From assembly GCF_002368195.1 (NCBI RefSeq), contig NZ_AP018178.1, forward strand, positions 1,248,238 through 1,312,237: a stretch of 64,000 nt of DNA, written 5' to 3'. The DNA is from Calothrix sp. NIES-2100 (GTDB lineage: Bacteria; Cyanobacteriota; Cyanobacteriia; Cyanobacteriales; Nostocaceae). The position numbers were made by a program, and so were the translations under genes. The notes beneath the pieces are model-generated. The model had not been told where the DNA came from and ran no database searches. It worked only from the letters and a program-made list of their open reading frames with translations. Shown here piece by piece: positions 54,359 through 62,268 of this stretch; position 1 is the stretch's first letter; each line of letters opens with the position of its first letter.

Positions 54359-56083
54359 ATGGTAGCGCTCACCGAAAGAACTGAAAAAAGGCTAACCATT
54401 CAGACTGTGGATATTGCTGAAGATACTACAGCAATTCGCTCTTTGGACTGGGATCGCGATCGCTTCGATATTGAATTTGGTCTGCAAAACGGTACAACCT
54501 ACAACTCATTTCTGATTCGCGGTGAGCAGACCGTGTTAGTTGATACCTCCCACGAAAAGTTTCGTCAGTTGTATTTTGATACGGTCACAGGACTGATTAA
54601 TCCTACAGAAATTGATTATTTAATTGTCAGTCACACGGAGCCAGACCACAGCGGATTGGTGAAAGATTTGCTACAAATGGCTCCAGAAATTACTGTTGTC
54701 GCTTCAAAAGTAGCGATTCAATTTCTGGAAGATTTGGTACATCAACCGTTTAAGCGCCGGATTGTGAAAAATGGCGATCGCTTAGATATTGGTAACGGTC
54801 ATGAATTTGAATTCGTCATCGCCCCAAATCTCCACTGGCCTGATACTATCTTCAGTTTCGACCATAAAACCCAAATTCTCTACACCTGCGACGCTTTCGG
54901 GTTGCACTATTGCACCGAAAGCACTTTTGATGACGATTTAAAAGCGATTGAACCTGATTTTAAATATTACTACGAATGCTTGATGGGGCCGAATGCGCGG
55001 TCAGTGCTGTCAGCCTTGAAGCGGATGGGCGAACTCCCAGAAGTAAAAATGATTGGTACTGGTCATGGGCCGTTACTTTATCACAACGTTGCTAAACTCA
55101 CCGGACTTTACCGGAGTTGGAGTCAGACACAAGCCAAGCCAGAAACAGTAGTAGGAATATTTTACGTTTCTGAATATGGCTATAGCGATCGCCTAGCCCA
55201 AGCAATTGCTAATGGTATCAACAAAGTTGGGGTAGCTGTAGAATCGGTAGACTTGAGTTCAGGCATTGATTTACAAGAACTGCGGGAATTGGTAGGGCGT
55301 TGTGCGGGATTGGTTGTAGGTGTCCCACCAGTTTCTAGTTCTGCTAATACTCAAGCCGCCCTCAGCACTGTTTTAGGATCTGCCAAAGAAAAACAAGCCA
55401 TCGGTATATTTGAAACTGGTGGTGGCGATGATGAACCGATAGATCCTTTAGTCAGTAAATTTCGTAACTTAGGGCTGACAACAGTTTTCCCCGCAATTCG
55501 GATTAAACAAACCCCAAGTGAAAACACTTACAAACTGTGTGAAGAAGCAGGTACAGACTTAGCTCAGTGGGTAACACGCGATCGCAGTATTAAAGCGATG
55601 AAATCTCTGAGTGCTGACTTAGATAAAGCCCTCGGTAGACTTAGCGGCGGTTTATATATCATCACCGCCAAAAAAGGTGATGTGAAGAGTGCGATGTTAG
55701 CCTCTTGGGTAGCCCAAGCCAGCTTCAAACCCCTAGGCTTTTCCATAGCAGTCGCCAAGGATCGGGCGATTGAATCACTCATGCAAGTAGGCGATCGCTT
55801 TGTCCTTAATGTCTTAGAAGAAGGCAATTATCAGCCACTCATGAAGCACTTTTTAAAGCGGTTCGCCCCTGGTGCAGATCGCTTTGAAGGCGTGAAAACT
55901 CAGCCAGCGGAAAACGGCGCACCGATTCTCATCGATGCCCTTGCATATATTGAGTGTGAAGTCAAGAGCCGGATGGATTGCGGCGATCACTGGGCAGTAT
56001 ACAGCACCGTCTACGCCGGACGAGTTTCTAAACCAGAAGCCTTGACTGCTGTGCATCATCGGAAAGTTGGTAACCATTACTAG
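54359..56083 (+). CDS. flv3B: Flavodiiron protein, canonical type (Flv3-like)
   Basis: 574 residues from the ATG at 54359 (MVALTERTEKRLTIQTVDIA), with AAGGAGGGG upstream. Three modules: metallo-beta-lactamase-like diiron domain (with the full ligand motif HTEPDH near residue 95, plus NLHWPD, CDAF and GHGP), a flavodoxin-like domain (about 265-400, TVVGIFYVSEYGYSDRLAQA) and a C-terminal flavin reductase-like domain (about 430-574). Class C flavodiiron proteins reduce O2 to water with NADPH. The partner downstream lacks ligands. The pair order (Flv3 then Flv1) resembles the heterocyst-associated flv3B-flv1B of Anabaena. The paralogue letter is inferred. Confidence 0.9.
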   Translation: MVALTERTEKRLTIQTVDIAEDTTAIRSLDWDRDRFDIEFGLQNGTTYNSFLIRGEQTVLVDTSHEKFRQLYFDTVTGLINPTEIDYLIVSHTEPDHSGLVKDLLQMAPEITVVASKVAIQFLEDLVHQPFKRRIVKNGDRLDIGNGHEFEFVIAPNLHWPDTIFSFDHKTQILYTCDAFGLHYCTESTFDDDLKAIEPDFKYYYECLMGPNARSVLSALKRMGELPEVKMIGTGHGPLLYHNVAKLTGLYRSWSQTQAKPETVVGIFYVSEYGYSDRLAQAIANGINKVGVAVESVDLSSGIDLQELRELVGRCAGLVVGVPPVSSSANTQAALSTVLGSAKEKQAIGIFETGGGDDEPIDPLVSKFRNLGLTTVFPAIRIKQTPSENTYKLCEEAGTDLAQWVTRDRSIKAMKSLSADLDKALGRLSGGLYIITAKKGDVKSAMLASWVAQASFKPLGFSIAVAKDRAIESLMQVGDRFVLNVLEEGNYQPLMKHFLKRFAPGADRFEGVKTQPAENGAPILIDALAYIECEVKSRMDCGDHWAVYSTVYAGRVSKPEALTAVHHRKVGNHY

Positions 56084-56086
56084 GGA

Positions 56087-56208
56087 CTAGGGGCTAGGGG
56101 TTAGGGGCTAGGGGTTAGGGGCTAGGGGGAAATATGCCCAATGCCCTATTCCCCATTTCCCATTCCCCATTCCCCATTTCCCATTTCCCATTCCCCATTC
56201 CCCATTCT
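56087..56208. repeat. Heptamer arrays between the two flavodiiron genes
   Basis: Six units CTAGGGG/TTAGGGG (56087-56128) are followed by a long run of CCCATTT/CCCATTC-type 7-bp units to 56208. An ATG inside this run (56134) would add 26 residues of repeat-derived sequence to the next protein and is rejected as start. Confidence 0.85.
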
Positions 56209-56211
56209 GCT

Positions 56212-57924
56212 ATGTCTATAAATAAACCTCGTGACGTTCAAGTTTACCCGATAGCTACAGATACCACAGTATTGCGATCGCGCAGTTGGTCAAGGTTAAG
56301 GTTTGAAATTGAATATGCTTTAGCCAAGGGTACAACAGCTAATTCTTATGTAATTCAAGGTGATAAACTCGCCCTGGTTGATCCACCTGGAGAAACTTTT
56401 ACGCAAATTTACTTAGATGCTTTGCAGCAAAGATTTGATGTCAAAGCCATTGAGTATGTCATTTTGGGTCATGTCAACCCCAACCGCGCCGCTACTTTAA
56501 AGGCTTTGCTGGAAGTCGCACCGCAAATTACCTTTGTCTGTTCTAATCCAGGGGCGATCAATTTACGTGGGGCGCTAGAAAACCCAGATTTATCAATTCT
56601 GGTGATGCGGGGGGACGAAACCCTTGATTTAGGTAAGGGTCATGATTTGCAATTCATTCCTACCCCCAACCCCCGCTATGCAGATCTACTCTGCACCTAT
56701 GATCCCCAAACGGAAATTCTCTATACAGATAAGTTCTTTGGGGCGCATATTTGTGGTGATCAGGTTTTTGATGAAGGTTGGGAATCAATTAACGAAGACC
56801 GCCGCTATTATTTTGATTGCTTGATGGCTCCCCATGCGCGTCAAGTAGAAACAGCCTTAGATAAACTTGCTGATTTTCCAGCGAGAATTTACGCCACTGG
56901 ACACGGGCCTTTGGTACGTTACGGGCTGATTGAACTTACCAAAGCTTACCGGGAATGGAGTCAGCAACAAACCTCAGCCGACTTGACAGTGGCTTTAATT
57001 TATGCATCAGCCTATGGAAATACAGCCACCTTAGCCCAAGCGATCGCCCGTGGCATCACTAAAGCTGGTGTGGCTGTAGAATCAATTAATTGTGAATTCA
57101 CAGATCCAGAAGATATCCGGGCGGCTGTTGAGAAATCCGCTGGCTTTGTCATCGGTTCGCCTACCCTGGGAGGACATGCACCTACACCCGTACAAACAGC
57201 TTTAGGTATTGTCCTCGCCACTGCTACGAATAATAAACTTGCTGGTGTATTCGGTTCCTTTGGTTGGAGTGGTGAAGCCGTTGATTTAATTGAAGGTAAA
57301 CTCAAAGACGCTGGCTATCGCTTTGGTTTTGACACCATCCGTGTTAAATTCAAACCCAACGATAGCACCTTGCAACTGTGTGAAGAAGCTGGAACCGACT
57401 TTGCGCAAGCATTGAAGAAATCGAGAAAAGTGCGATCGCAAAGTGTTCCCGCCACTACTGTAGAACAAGCTGTCGGTCGAATTGTCGGTTCTCTATGCGT
57501 TCTCACATCAAAGCAAGAGGATATATCCAGTGCGATGTTAGCCTCTTGGGTTGCTCAAGCCAGCTTTAGTCCTCCTGGTTTAACCATAGCCGTTGCTAAA
57601 GACCGTGCTGTAGAAACTTTGATGCACACAGGAAATAAATTTGTCCTGAATATCCTCAAAGAAGGAAATCATTTAGGCTTGATGAAGCACTTCCTTAAAC
57701 CCTTTGGCCCAGCGCAAGATAGATTTGCTGATGTCGCCACTCAAGAAGCCGAAAACGGTTCTCCTATTCTCAATGATGCTTTAGCATATTTAGAGTGTTC
57801 TGTCAATAATCGGATGGAATCCGGCGATCATTGGCTGGTTTATGCGACTGTCGAGAATGGGAAAGTGCTAAATCAAGATGGTGTCACAGCCGTACATCAT
57901 CGTAAATCGGGGACTCATTATTAA
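56212..57924 (+). CDS. flv1B: Flavodiiron protein with degenerate metal site (Flv1-like)
   Basis: 570 residues from the ATG at 56212 (MSINKPRDVQVYPIATDTTV). Same three modules as the upstream protein. The diiron ligands are altered: the HxExDH motif reads HVNPNR, the LHWPD histidine is Arg (NPRYAD), and the CDAF Asp is Lys (TDKFFG). GHGP is kept. This is the known pattern of Flv1/Flv2 subunits, which need the canonical partner to reduce O2. The gene starts 128 bp after flv3B, so the two are probably an operon and form a heterodimer. Confidence 0.9.
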   Translation: MSINKPRDVQVYPIATDTTVLRSRSWSRLRFEIEYALAKGTTANSYVIQGDKLALVDPPGETFTQIYLDALQQRFDVKAIEYVILGHVNPNRAATLKALLEVAPQITFVCSNPGAINLRGALENPDLSILVMRGDETLDLGKGHDLQFIPTPNPRYADLLCTYDPQTEILYTDKFFGAHICGDQVFDEGWESINEDRRYYFDCLMAPHARQVETALDKLADFPARIYATGHGPLVRYGLIELTKAYREWSQQQTSADLTVALIYASAYGNTATLAQAIARGITKAGVAVESINCEFTDPEDIRAAVEKSAGFVIGSPTLGGHAPTPVQTALGIVLATATNNKLAGVFGSFGWSGEAVDLIEGKLKDAGYRFGFDTIRVKFKPNDSTLQLCEEAGTDFAQALKKSRKVRSQSVPATTVEQAVGRIVGSLCVLTSKQEDISSAMLASWVAQASFSPPGLTIAVAKDRAVETLMHTGNKFVLNILKEGNHLGLMKHFLKPFGPAQDRFADVATQEAENGSPILNDALAYLECSVNNRMESGDHWLVYATVENGKVLNQDGVTAVHHRKSGTHY

Positions 57925-58069
57925 TGAAACGTGAGTTCGACGAACCTGTCCCTGTCTTGAACTAAAGTTCAAGTCTGTCCCTCTGGGAGTCGGAGAGGGA
58001 CGGTTTTGCGTAGTAAAACCAGGGAGAGGTCTTTTTATTGAGCCAATTAGACGGACAGTATATCAGGTC
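57925..58069. other. Spacer downstream of flv1B
   Basis: Short intergenic sequence with a GTTCGACGAACC palindrome and an AGGGACGGTTTTGCGTAG-type repeat just before the foldback element at 58070. No gene was found. Confidence 0.3.
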
Positions 58070-58209
58070 AGGACTTACGCACAAGTAACGGAAAAACAAA
58101 CCGCAGAGGACGCAGCGAAAAGTCTGAGCGGAGGAAACCTCCAATCAGAACTTTTCAAGACAGAGTACACGGAGAAATAAGAGTTTGAGAGTTTTTTTGC
58201 GTAAGTCCT
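58070..58209. repeat. MITE with 12-bp ends AGGACTTACGCA (copy 2) and target duplication
   Basis: AGGACTTACGCA (58070-58081) and TGCGTAAGTCCT (58198-58209). An 8-bp direct repeat, TATCAGGT, occurs at 58061-58068 and again at 58209-58216, consistent with a target-site duplication. The ends are the same as those at 50599-50726, but the interior differs (here CGCAGAGGACGCAGCG). Confidence 0.85.
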
Positions 58210-58295
58210 ATCAGGTGTCGAATTCACGTTAATGAAGGGTATTTTGTCCGCCGCGAGTGGAAAGCGGTGAAACGTAGACGCAAAGCGGCTTAAGG

Positions 58296-58336
58296 TAGGG
58301 AAGCAATCGCCAGATTTTGGGAATTGCTTCCCTACA
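58296..58336. repeat. Hairpin GTAGGGAAGCAAT / ATTGCTTCCCTAC
   Basis: Two copies of a 13-bp sequence in inverted orientation with a short loop. GGATTGCTTCCCTACAC also occurs inside the MITE at 50599, so this is an interspersed repeat. Confidence 0.7.
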
Positions 58337-58545
58337 GTCGTAATGACGGTTATTTGAACGGAGATGATCTCAGATCTCCCATCCACCAACAGCATCCCAC
58401 GAGGAGAGGGAGGTTGGGTGGGCGAGGTCGAAATTTTGAGATAAAAAATGCTCAAGCATTGCTACTTGAGCCTAGGTAAAATTTAATTAAGTTGATAGAT
58501 CTGAATAATCGGGCAAATTAAAGCTTAATTTTCGATCAAAATAAC

Positions 58546-58860
58546 TTAATAGCGACCGCGGCCACCACCACCACCACCGCTATAGCCACCACGATTTCCA
58601 CCAAAGGAACCTTTATTTTCCTTGGGCTTCGCCTTGTTGACTTTCAAATCCCGTCCCATCCACTCAGCACCATCAAGCGCTTCAATGGCCGCTGTTTCTT
58701 CAGCGTCTGAACTCATTTCCACGAAAGCAAAGCCGCGTACACGGCCTGTTTCACGATCGGTAGGTATTTGAACACGTTTTACAGAACCATATTCTGCGAA
58801 AACCGCAGTCAATGCGTCTTCTGTAACGTTGTAAGAAAGATTACCTACGTATACTGACAT
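58546..58860 (-). CDS. Glycine-rich RNA-binding protein (RRM)
   Basis: 104 residues. One RRM domain with RNP2 (VYVGNLSY) and RNP1 (RGFAFVEM), then a glycine/arginine-rich tail (GGNRGGYSGGGGGGRGRY). Cyanobacterial Rbp proteins of this layout are often cold-induced and bind mRNA. The start at 58860 follows GAGACAT. A long upstream region (58861-59619) may hold its regulation. Confidence 0.95.
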   Translation of the reverse strand: MSVYVGNLSYNVTEDALTAVFAEYGSVKRVQIPTDRETGRVRGFAFVEMSSDAEETAAIEALDGAEWMGRDLKVNKAKPKENKGSFGGNRGGYSGGGGGGRGRY

Positions 58861-59619
58861 ACCATGTCTCCAAAATCATAAATGTGTAGAGATTTAGATT
58901 TCGGAGAGAGTCTGAAAATACCAAAAGGAAAAAGCCTGTCAATACTAACAAAAACCACTATCACCGAATTAATTCTCATCTTTTAATAATGATATATCAA
59001 CTTTCTGTGAAAACAAACTTTTAATGGCATAGGTATAAATGAAATTTAATTGACGTAGGGTAGTCAATAGTCAAGAGTCATTAATCAATTAGTCATTGGT
59101 CATTGGGCATGGGGCATTGGTAAGAAAACTCCCCACACTTCCTCATCTCCCTCGTCCCCCTTACCCCCCAGCCCCGATGTCAAATTTAACAAACCCTGCG
59201 GGAAGTCCCCCGGTGGAGGAACGTCCCCTTGGTGATGAAAGCAGGGAGGGAGTCTTGATTTCCACATGAGTATATGGGAAAATACTTATGGTTGTTGACC
59301 CACCCACACGACTCACAACAAACGGCCACAGTAGCGGTAGTACGCTTGCCTAGACTAAGAGCGTGAGAAAGGGGGAAAGACCTCGGTCACTGGTTCGCAT
59401 GATTGCGCTCTGCGGTAAAAGATCAGCCATACACAGGTGTACGTAAAAGTAATCAAACTGTCTGCGGGAGGCGGACGGCTGCGCGGGTTCTCCCCATGAG
59501 GAGATAAACGGGGCTTTCCCGAGAGACGCTGTGTAAGACCAAATTGTACTCGTACAAAGCGGCAACGGCGAACGAGACGCGAAGCCCCAGACGTAGCGCA
59601 AGCGGAGTCTGTGGGTACT
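58861..59619. other. Long repeat-rich intergenic region
   Basis: About 760 bp. From 59062 there are AGTCAATAGTCAAG-type heptamers (STRR). From about 59180 to 59380 the sequence is GC-rich with several potential stems, e.g. CCCTGC paired with GCAGGG near 59190-59240 and CATGAGTAT with ATACTTATG near 59270. From 59460 it is the Nostoc-type repeat GACGCTGTGTAAGACC and related. An 83-residue frame here (59350-59601) is not convincing. No gene is supported. Confidence 0.45.
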
Positions 59620-60162
59620 TCACCTCTCTAATCTGTTCTCTAAATACTGACCAATCATCAACTGTTCACCAGCACGAGAGATAATAGTCTGGCGGGTGCG
59701 GTATTTAGAGCCAATCAGCTTTAACTCTTCCTCAAAGACTGAGCCGTTGTACTCTGTTCGTAAACACAGTGTTTTGGGATTGGGAAAATAATATTCGGCG
59801 GTAACTGGTTTGGTAGTGGCAAAACCGCGATCGCGATACAAAATGTTTCCTAAAGCACCAAATAAAGTCGAACCTTGAGATTCTTCTCTTTTGGTGATGG
59901 AATCTGTACTCTCCCAAGTCACTTCGGCACCACAGGTTAAATTGACTGAATTTGGTAAGTCATGCAACTGAGCCAGTTGTTGCAGTTCTTCGCATCCCTG
60001 TTCTAAAAACCTAATGGCGATCGCACTCACTATTTCCTTCGTAGTTCCTGACGATAGGGTGTAATAACGCCGTTGCGATCGCCATTTGCCCACTGATTCC
60101 TGAAAAAATTCTGTAATCTGTGTTTCTTGGGCGGTTTTCGCCAGTATTAATGGTGATGTCAC
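59620..60162 (-). CDS. Phycobiliprotein chromophore lyase, CpcS/CpeS family
   Basis: 180 residues. Characteristic opening ITEFFQESVGKWRSQRRYYT, then TCGAEVTWESTDSITKREES, RGFATTKPVTAEYYFPNPKT and RTRQTIISRAGEQLMIGQYL. The family attaches phycocyanobilin or phycoerythrobilin to conserved Cys of phycobiliproteins. Which paralogue (CpcS, CpcU, CpeS or CpeU) cannot be told. No phycobilisome gene is adjacent. Confidence 0.88.
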   Translation of the reverse strand: MTSPLILAKTAQETQITEFFQESVGKWRSQRRYYTLSSGTTKEIVSAIAIRFLEQGCEELQQLAQLHDLPNSVNLTCGAEVTWESTDSITKREESQGSTLFGALGNILYRDRGFATTKPVTAEYYFPNPKTLCLRTEYNGSVFEEELKLIGSKYRTRQTIISRAGEQLMIGQYLENRLER

Positions 60163-60775
60163 TGCTCTTCTTCCTCAATCACAATATATAGATAGTCATA
60201 GATAGTTTGGCGTTGAAACTGAGTACATTACATCTGCCCCAAATACCAAATTTCTTTACTATTTTTAATCTAAACTAGATATTGAAACTATTACTGATAG
60301 TTTGGCTACCATGCCAAACATTGAAATCAGCTGTCACGCATTTAAGTTGCACGTTTTTTCCTGATGGCTGTTAATTGTTGACGGTTGACAGTTAACGGTC
60401 AGCGATCAACGAACTTCATCAGCGACTGTGCAATTTAAAAGCCTAATAGCTGAGAAAGTTAATTCTGTCTCTAGATAGAAGCCAAAACAGAGAAAAGTAC
60501 TTTTGTCGTTTTTATCAGCCTTATACCTTGCGGCAGAGTTTAGAAAAGCTAAAAATACGTATACTAATCTTTACAATTGACTGATGACAAAATTCTCTGT
60601 AATGCTCTAGCAGTAAAGTGTTGAGATTTTTCTGATTCTATTTGAGAAAAACCATGACTTTTTATACTCGAACATTTTTTAGAGAAAACTTAAACTTGTT
60701 AAACAAACTTGTCAGAAAAACTGCTTAGGAAACGGCTGAGTTAGCCCAAAGCCGCCCTAATTAGGAGTCAAAGCA
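60163..60775. other. Intergenic region with heptamer repeat (60369-60410)
   Basis: No gene was found. The units TGTTAAT, TGTTGAC, GGTTGAC, AGTTAAC, GGTCAGC and GATCAAC lie at 60369-60410. The last 100 bp are AT-rich with a ribosome site (AGGAG) before the adaptor gene at 60776, so the promoter is likely there. Confidence 0.5.
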
Positions 60776-62218
60776 ATGTTTGTGGACAGAAATAAGCCGC
60801 AGAATCTGTTGAAAATGCCAAATACCATAGCTGCATCTCAGATAATTAACTCACGCTTAGATAACAAAGATCATCAAGAAAATAGGTGGAGGTTTCCCCA
60901 TATTTTCAGATCGCAGTCTAATTTAGTCATCGCTTGTTTTCTAGGCTTTGGCTTGATGACAGCGAGTTGTGCTTCATCTCCAAAAGAATCAGCTGATGCC
61001 CAGTCTCAAGGGCCTAGTACAGTTAGACAAGGGGGTGGTGCAACACCTGTAGATGTGGCGATCGCCCGCACAGAGATTTTGCAAAAACAACCGGAGTATA
61101 CAGGTACTACGATCCCATTCCGTACAGTGTCATTGCGATCGCAAGTTGAAGGGCGGCTATTAGGACTGAATGTTGATGTCGGAGATAGAGTTAAACAAGG
61201 GCAAAACATCGGACAGTTAGACGATGTGCTGCTGTTAACAGACTTAAAGCAAGCCGAAGCAGAATTAGCTTCCCTGAAATCAGAAGTAGCAAGAGCTACA
61301 AATCAGGTAAGTAATGCCCGTGCCCAAGTAGAAAGCGCGCGCTTAGAATTGGTGCAAGCCCAAGCAGATTCCCAACGCCAACAGCAGCTAGTCAAACAAG
61401 GTGCGATCGCGGAACAAACTGCCCAACAAGCCCGCACTCAAGCCCAAACAGCCGCCCAAGCCCTACGCTCTGCTACCGAACAAGTGGGTACAGAACAGCA
61501 AGCCGTCGCCGCTGCCCAAGGTAGAGTAGTCGCCCAACAAGCAGTAGTCGCCCAAGCCAAAGAACGTCGCTCATATACCCGCTTGACATCTCCCATCACT
61601 GGTGTCGTTACAGAGAAGGTAACAGAACCGGGCAATTTGCTCCAAGCAGGCGGTGAAGTCTTGAAAATTGGTGATTTTAACCGCGTCAAAGTCGTAGTGC
61701 AAATTTCCGAATTAGAACTAGCACAAATCAAAATTGGGCAATCTGTGCAAGTGCGTTTAGATGCCTATCCTAATCAAACAATCACAGGAAGCGTCATCCG
61801 CATTTCTCCAGCTGCCGACGCCACAGCCCGCTTGATACCAGTGGAAGTAGTGATTCCCAACAGTGGCGGTAATATCGGTAGCGGACTTTTAGCACGAGTT
61901 AATTTTGCCACCCAGACAGCACAGAAAGTAGTAGTTCCACAAACAGCTATTCAGAAAGAAGCCAGAAATAAAGGCTCTTCCCAGCCCACAGCCAGTAAAG
62001 AACAGTCAGATGAGCAAACTGGGACTTTATTCGTAGTCACAGATAACGAAGGTAAAGCAAAGGTAACAGCCCGTTCTGTAGTTTTAGGAAAAAGGGCTGA
62101 TGCAAAAGTCGAAATTTTATCTGGCTTGCAACCAGGCGATCGCTATGTTGTTCGCAGTGGTAAACCGCTAAAAGATGGAGACGCAGTGCGTCTTTCAATT
62201 ATTTCAGAAAAATCTTAG
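60776..62218 (+). CDS. RND efflux periplasmic adaptor (membrane fusion protein), lipoprotein
   Basis: 480 residues. A hydrophobic stretch ends in GLMTASC, a lipobox, so the protein is anchored in the outer leaflet of the inner membrane. Then follow the lipoyl/barrel-sandwich halves (TVSLRSQVEGRLLGLNVDVG, GDRVKQGQNIGQLDD), a long Ala/Gln-rich coiled-coil hairpin (about 155-255) and the beta-barrel. The start is supported by AGGAGTCAAAGCA. It couples the RND pump to an outer-membrane channel and is immediately followed by the pump gene. Confidence 0.93.
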   Translation: MFVDRNKPQNLLKMPNTIAASQIINSRLDNKDHQENRWRFPHIFRSQSNLVIACFLGFGLMTASCASSPKESADAQSQGPSTVRQGGGATPVDVAIARTEILQKQPEYTGTTIPFRTVSLRSQVEGRLLGLNVDVGDRVKQGQNIGQLDDVLLLTDLKQAEAELASLKSEVARATNQVSNARAQVESARLELVQAQADSQRQQQLVKQGAIAEQTAQQARTQAQTAAQALRSATEQVGTEQQAVAAAQGRVVAQQAVVAQAKERRSYTRLTSPITGVVTEKVTEPGNLLQAGGEVLKIGDFNRVKVVVQISELELAQIKIGQSVQVRLDAYPNQTITGSVIRISPAADATARLIPVEVVIPNSGGNIGSGLLARVNFATQTAQKVVVPQTAIQKEARNKGSSQPTASKEQSDEQTGTLFVVTDNEGKAKVTARSVVLGKRADAKVEILSGLQPGDRYVVRSGKPLKDGDAVRLSIISEKS

Positions 62219-62268
62219 TCCACCCCAACGGGGAATCAACAGTAATTTTTGAAAAATAAATTAGAAAG

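Noticed and set aside
59350..59601. 83-codon minus-strand frame in a GC-rich region
   Set aside because: It is composed of known repeat DNA and has no homology signal or start context.
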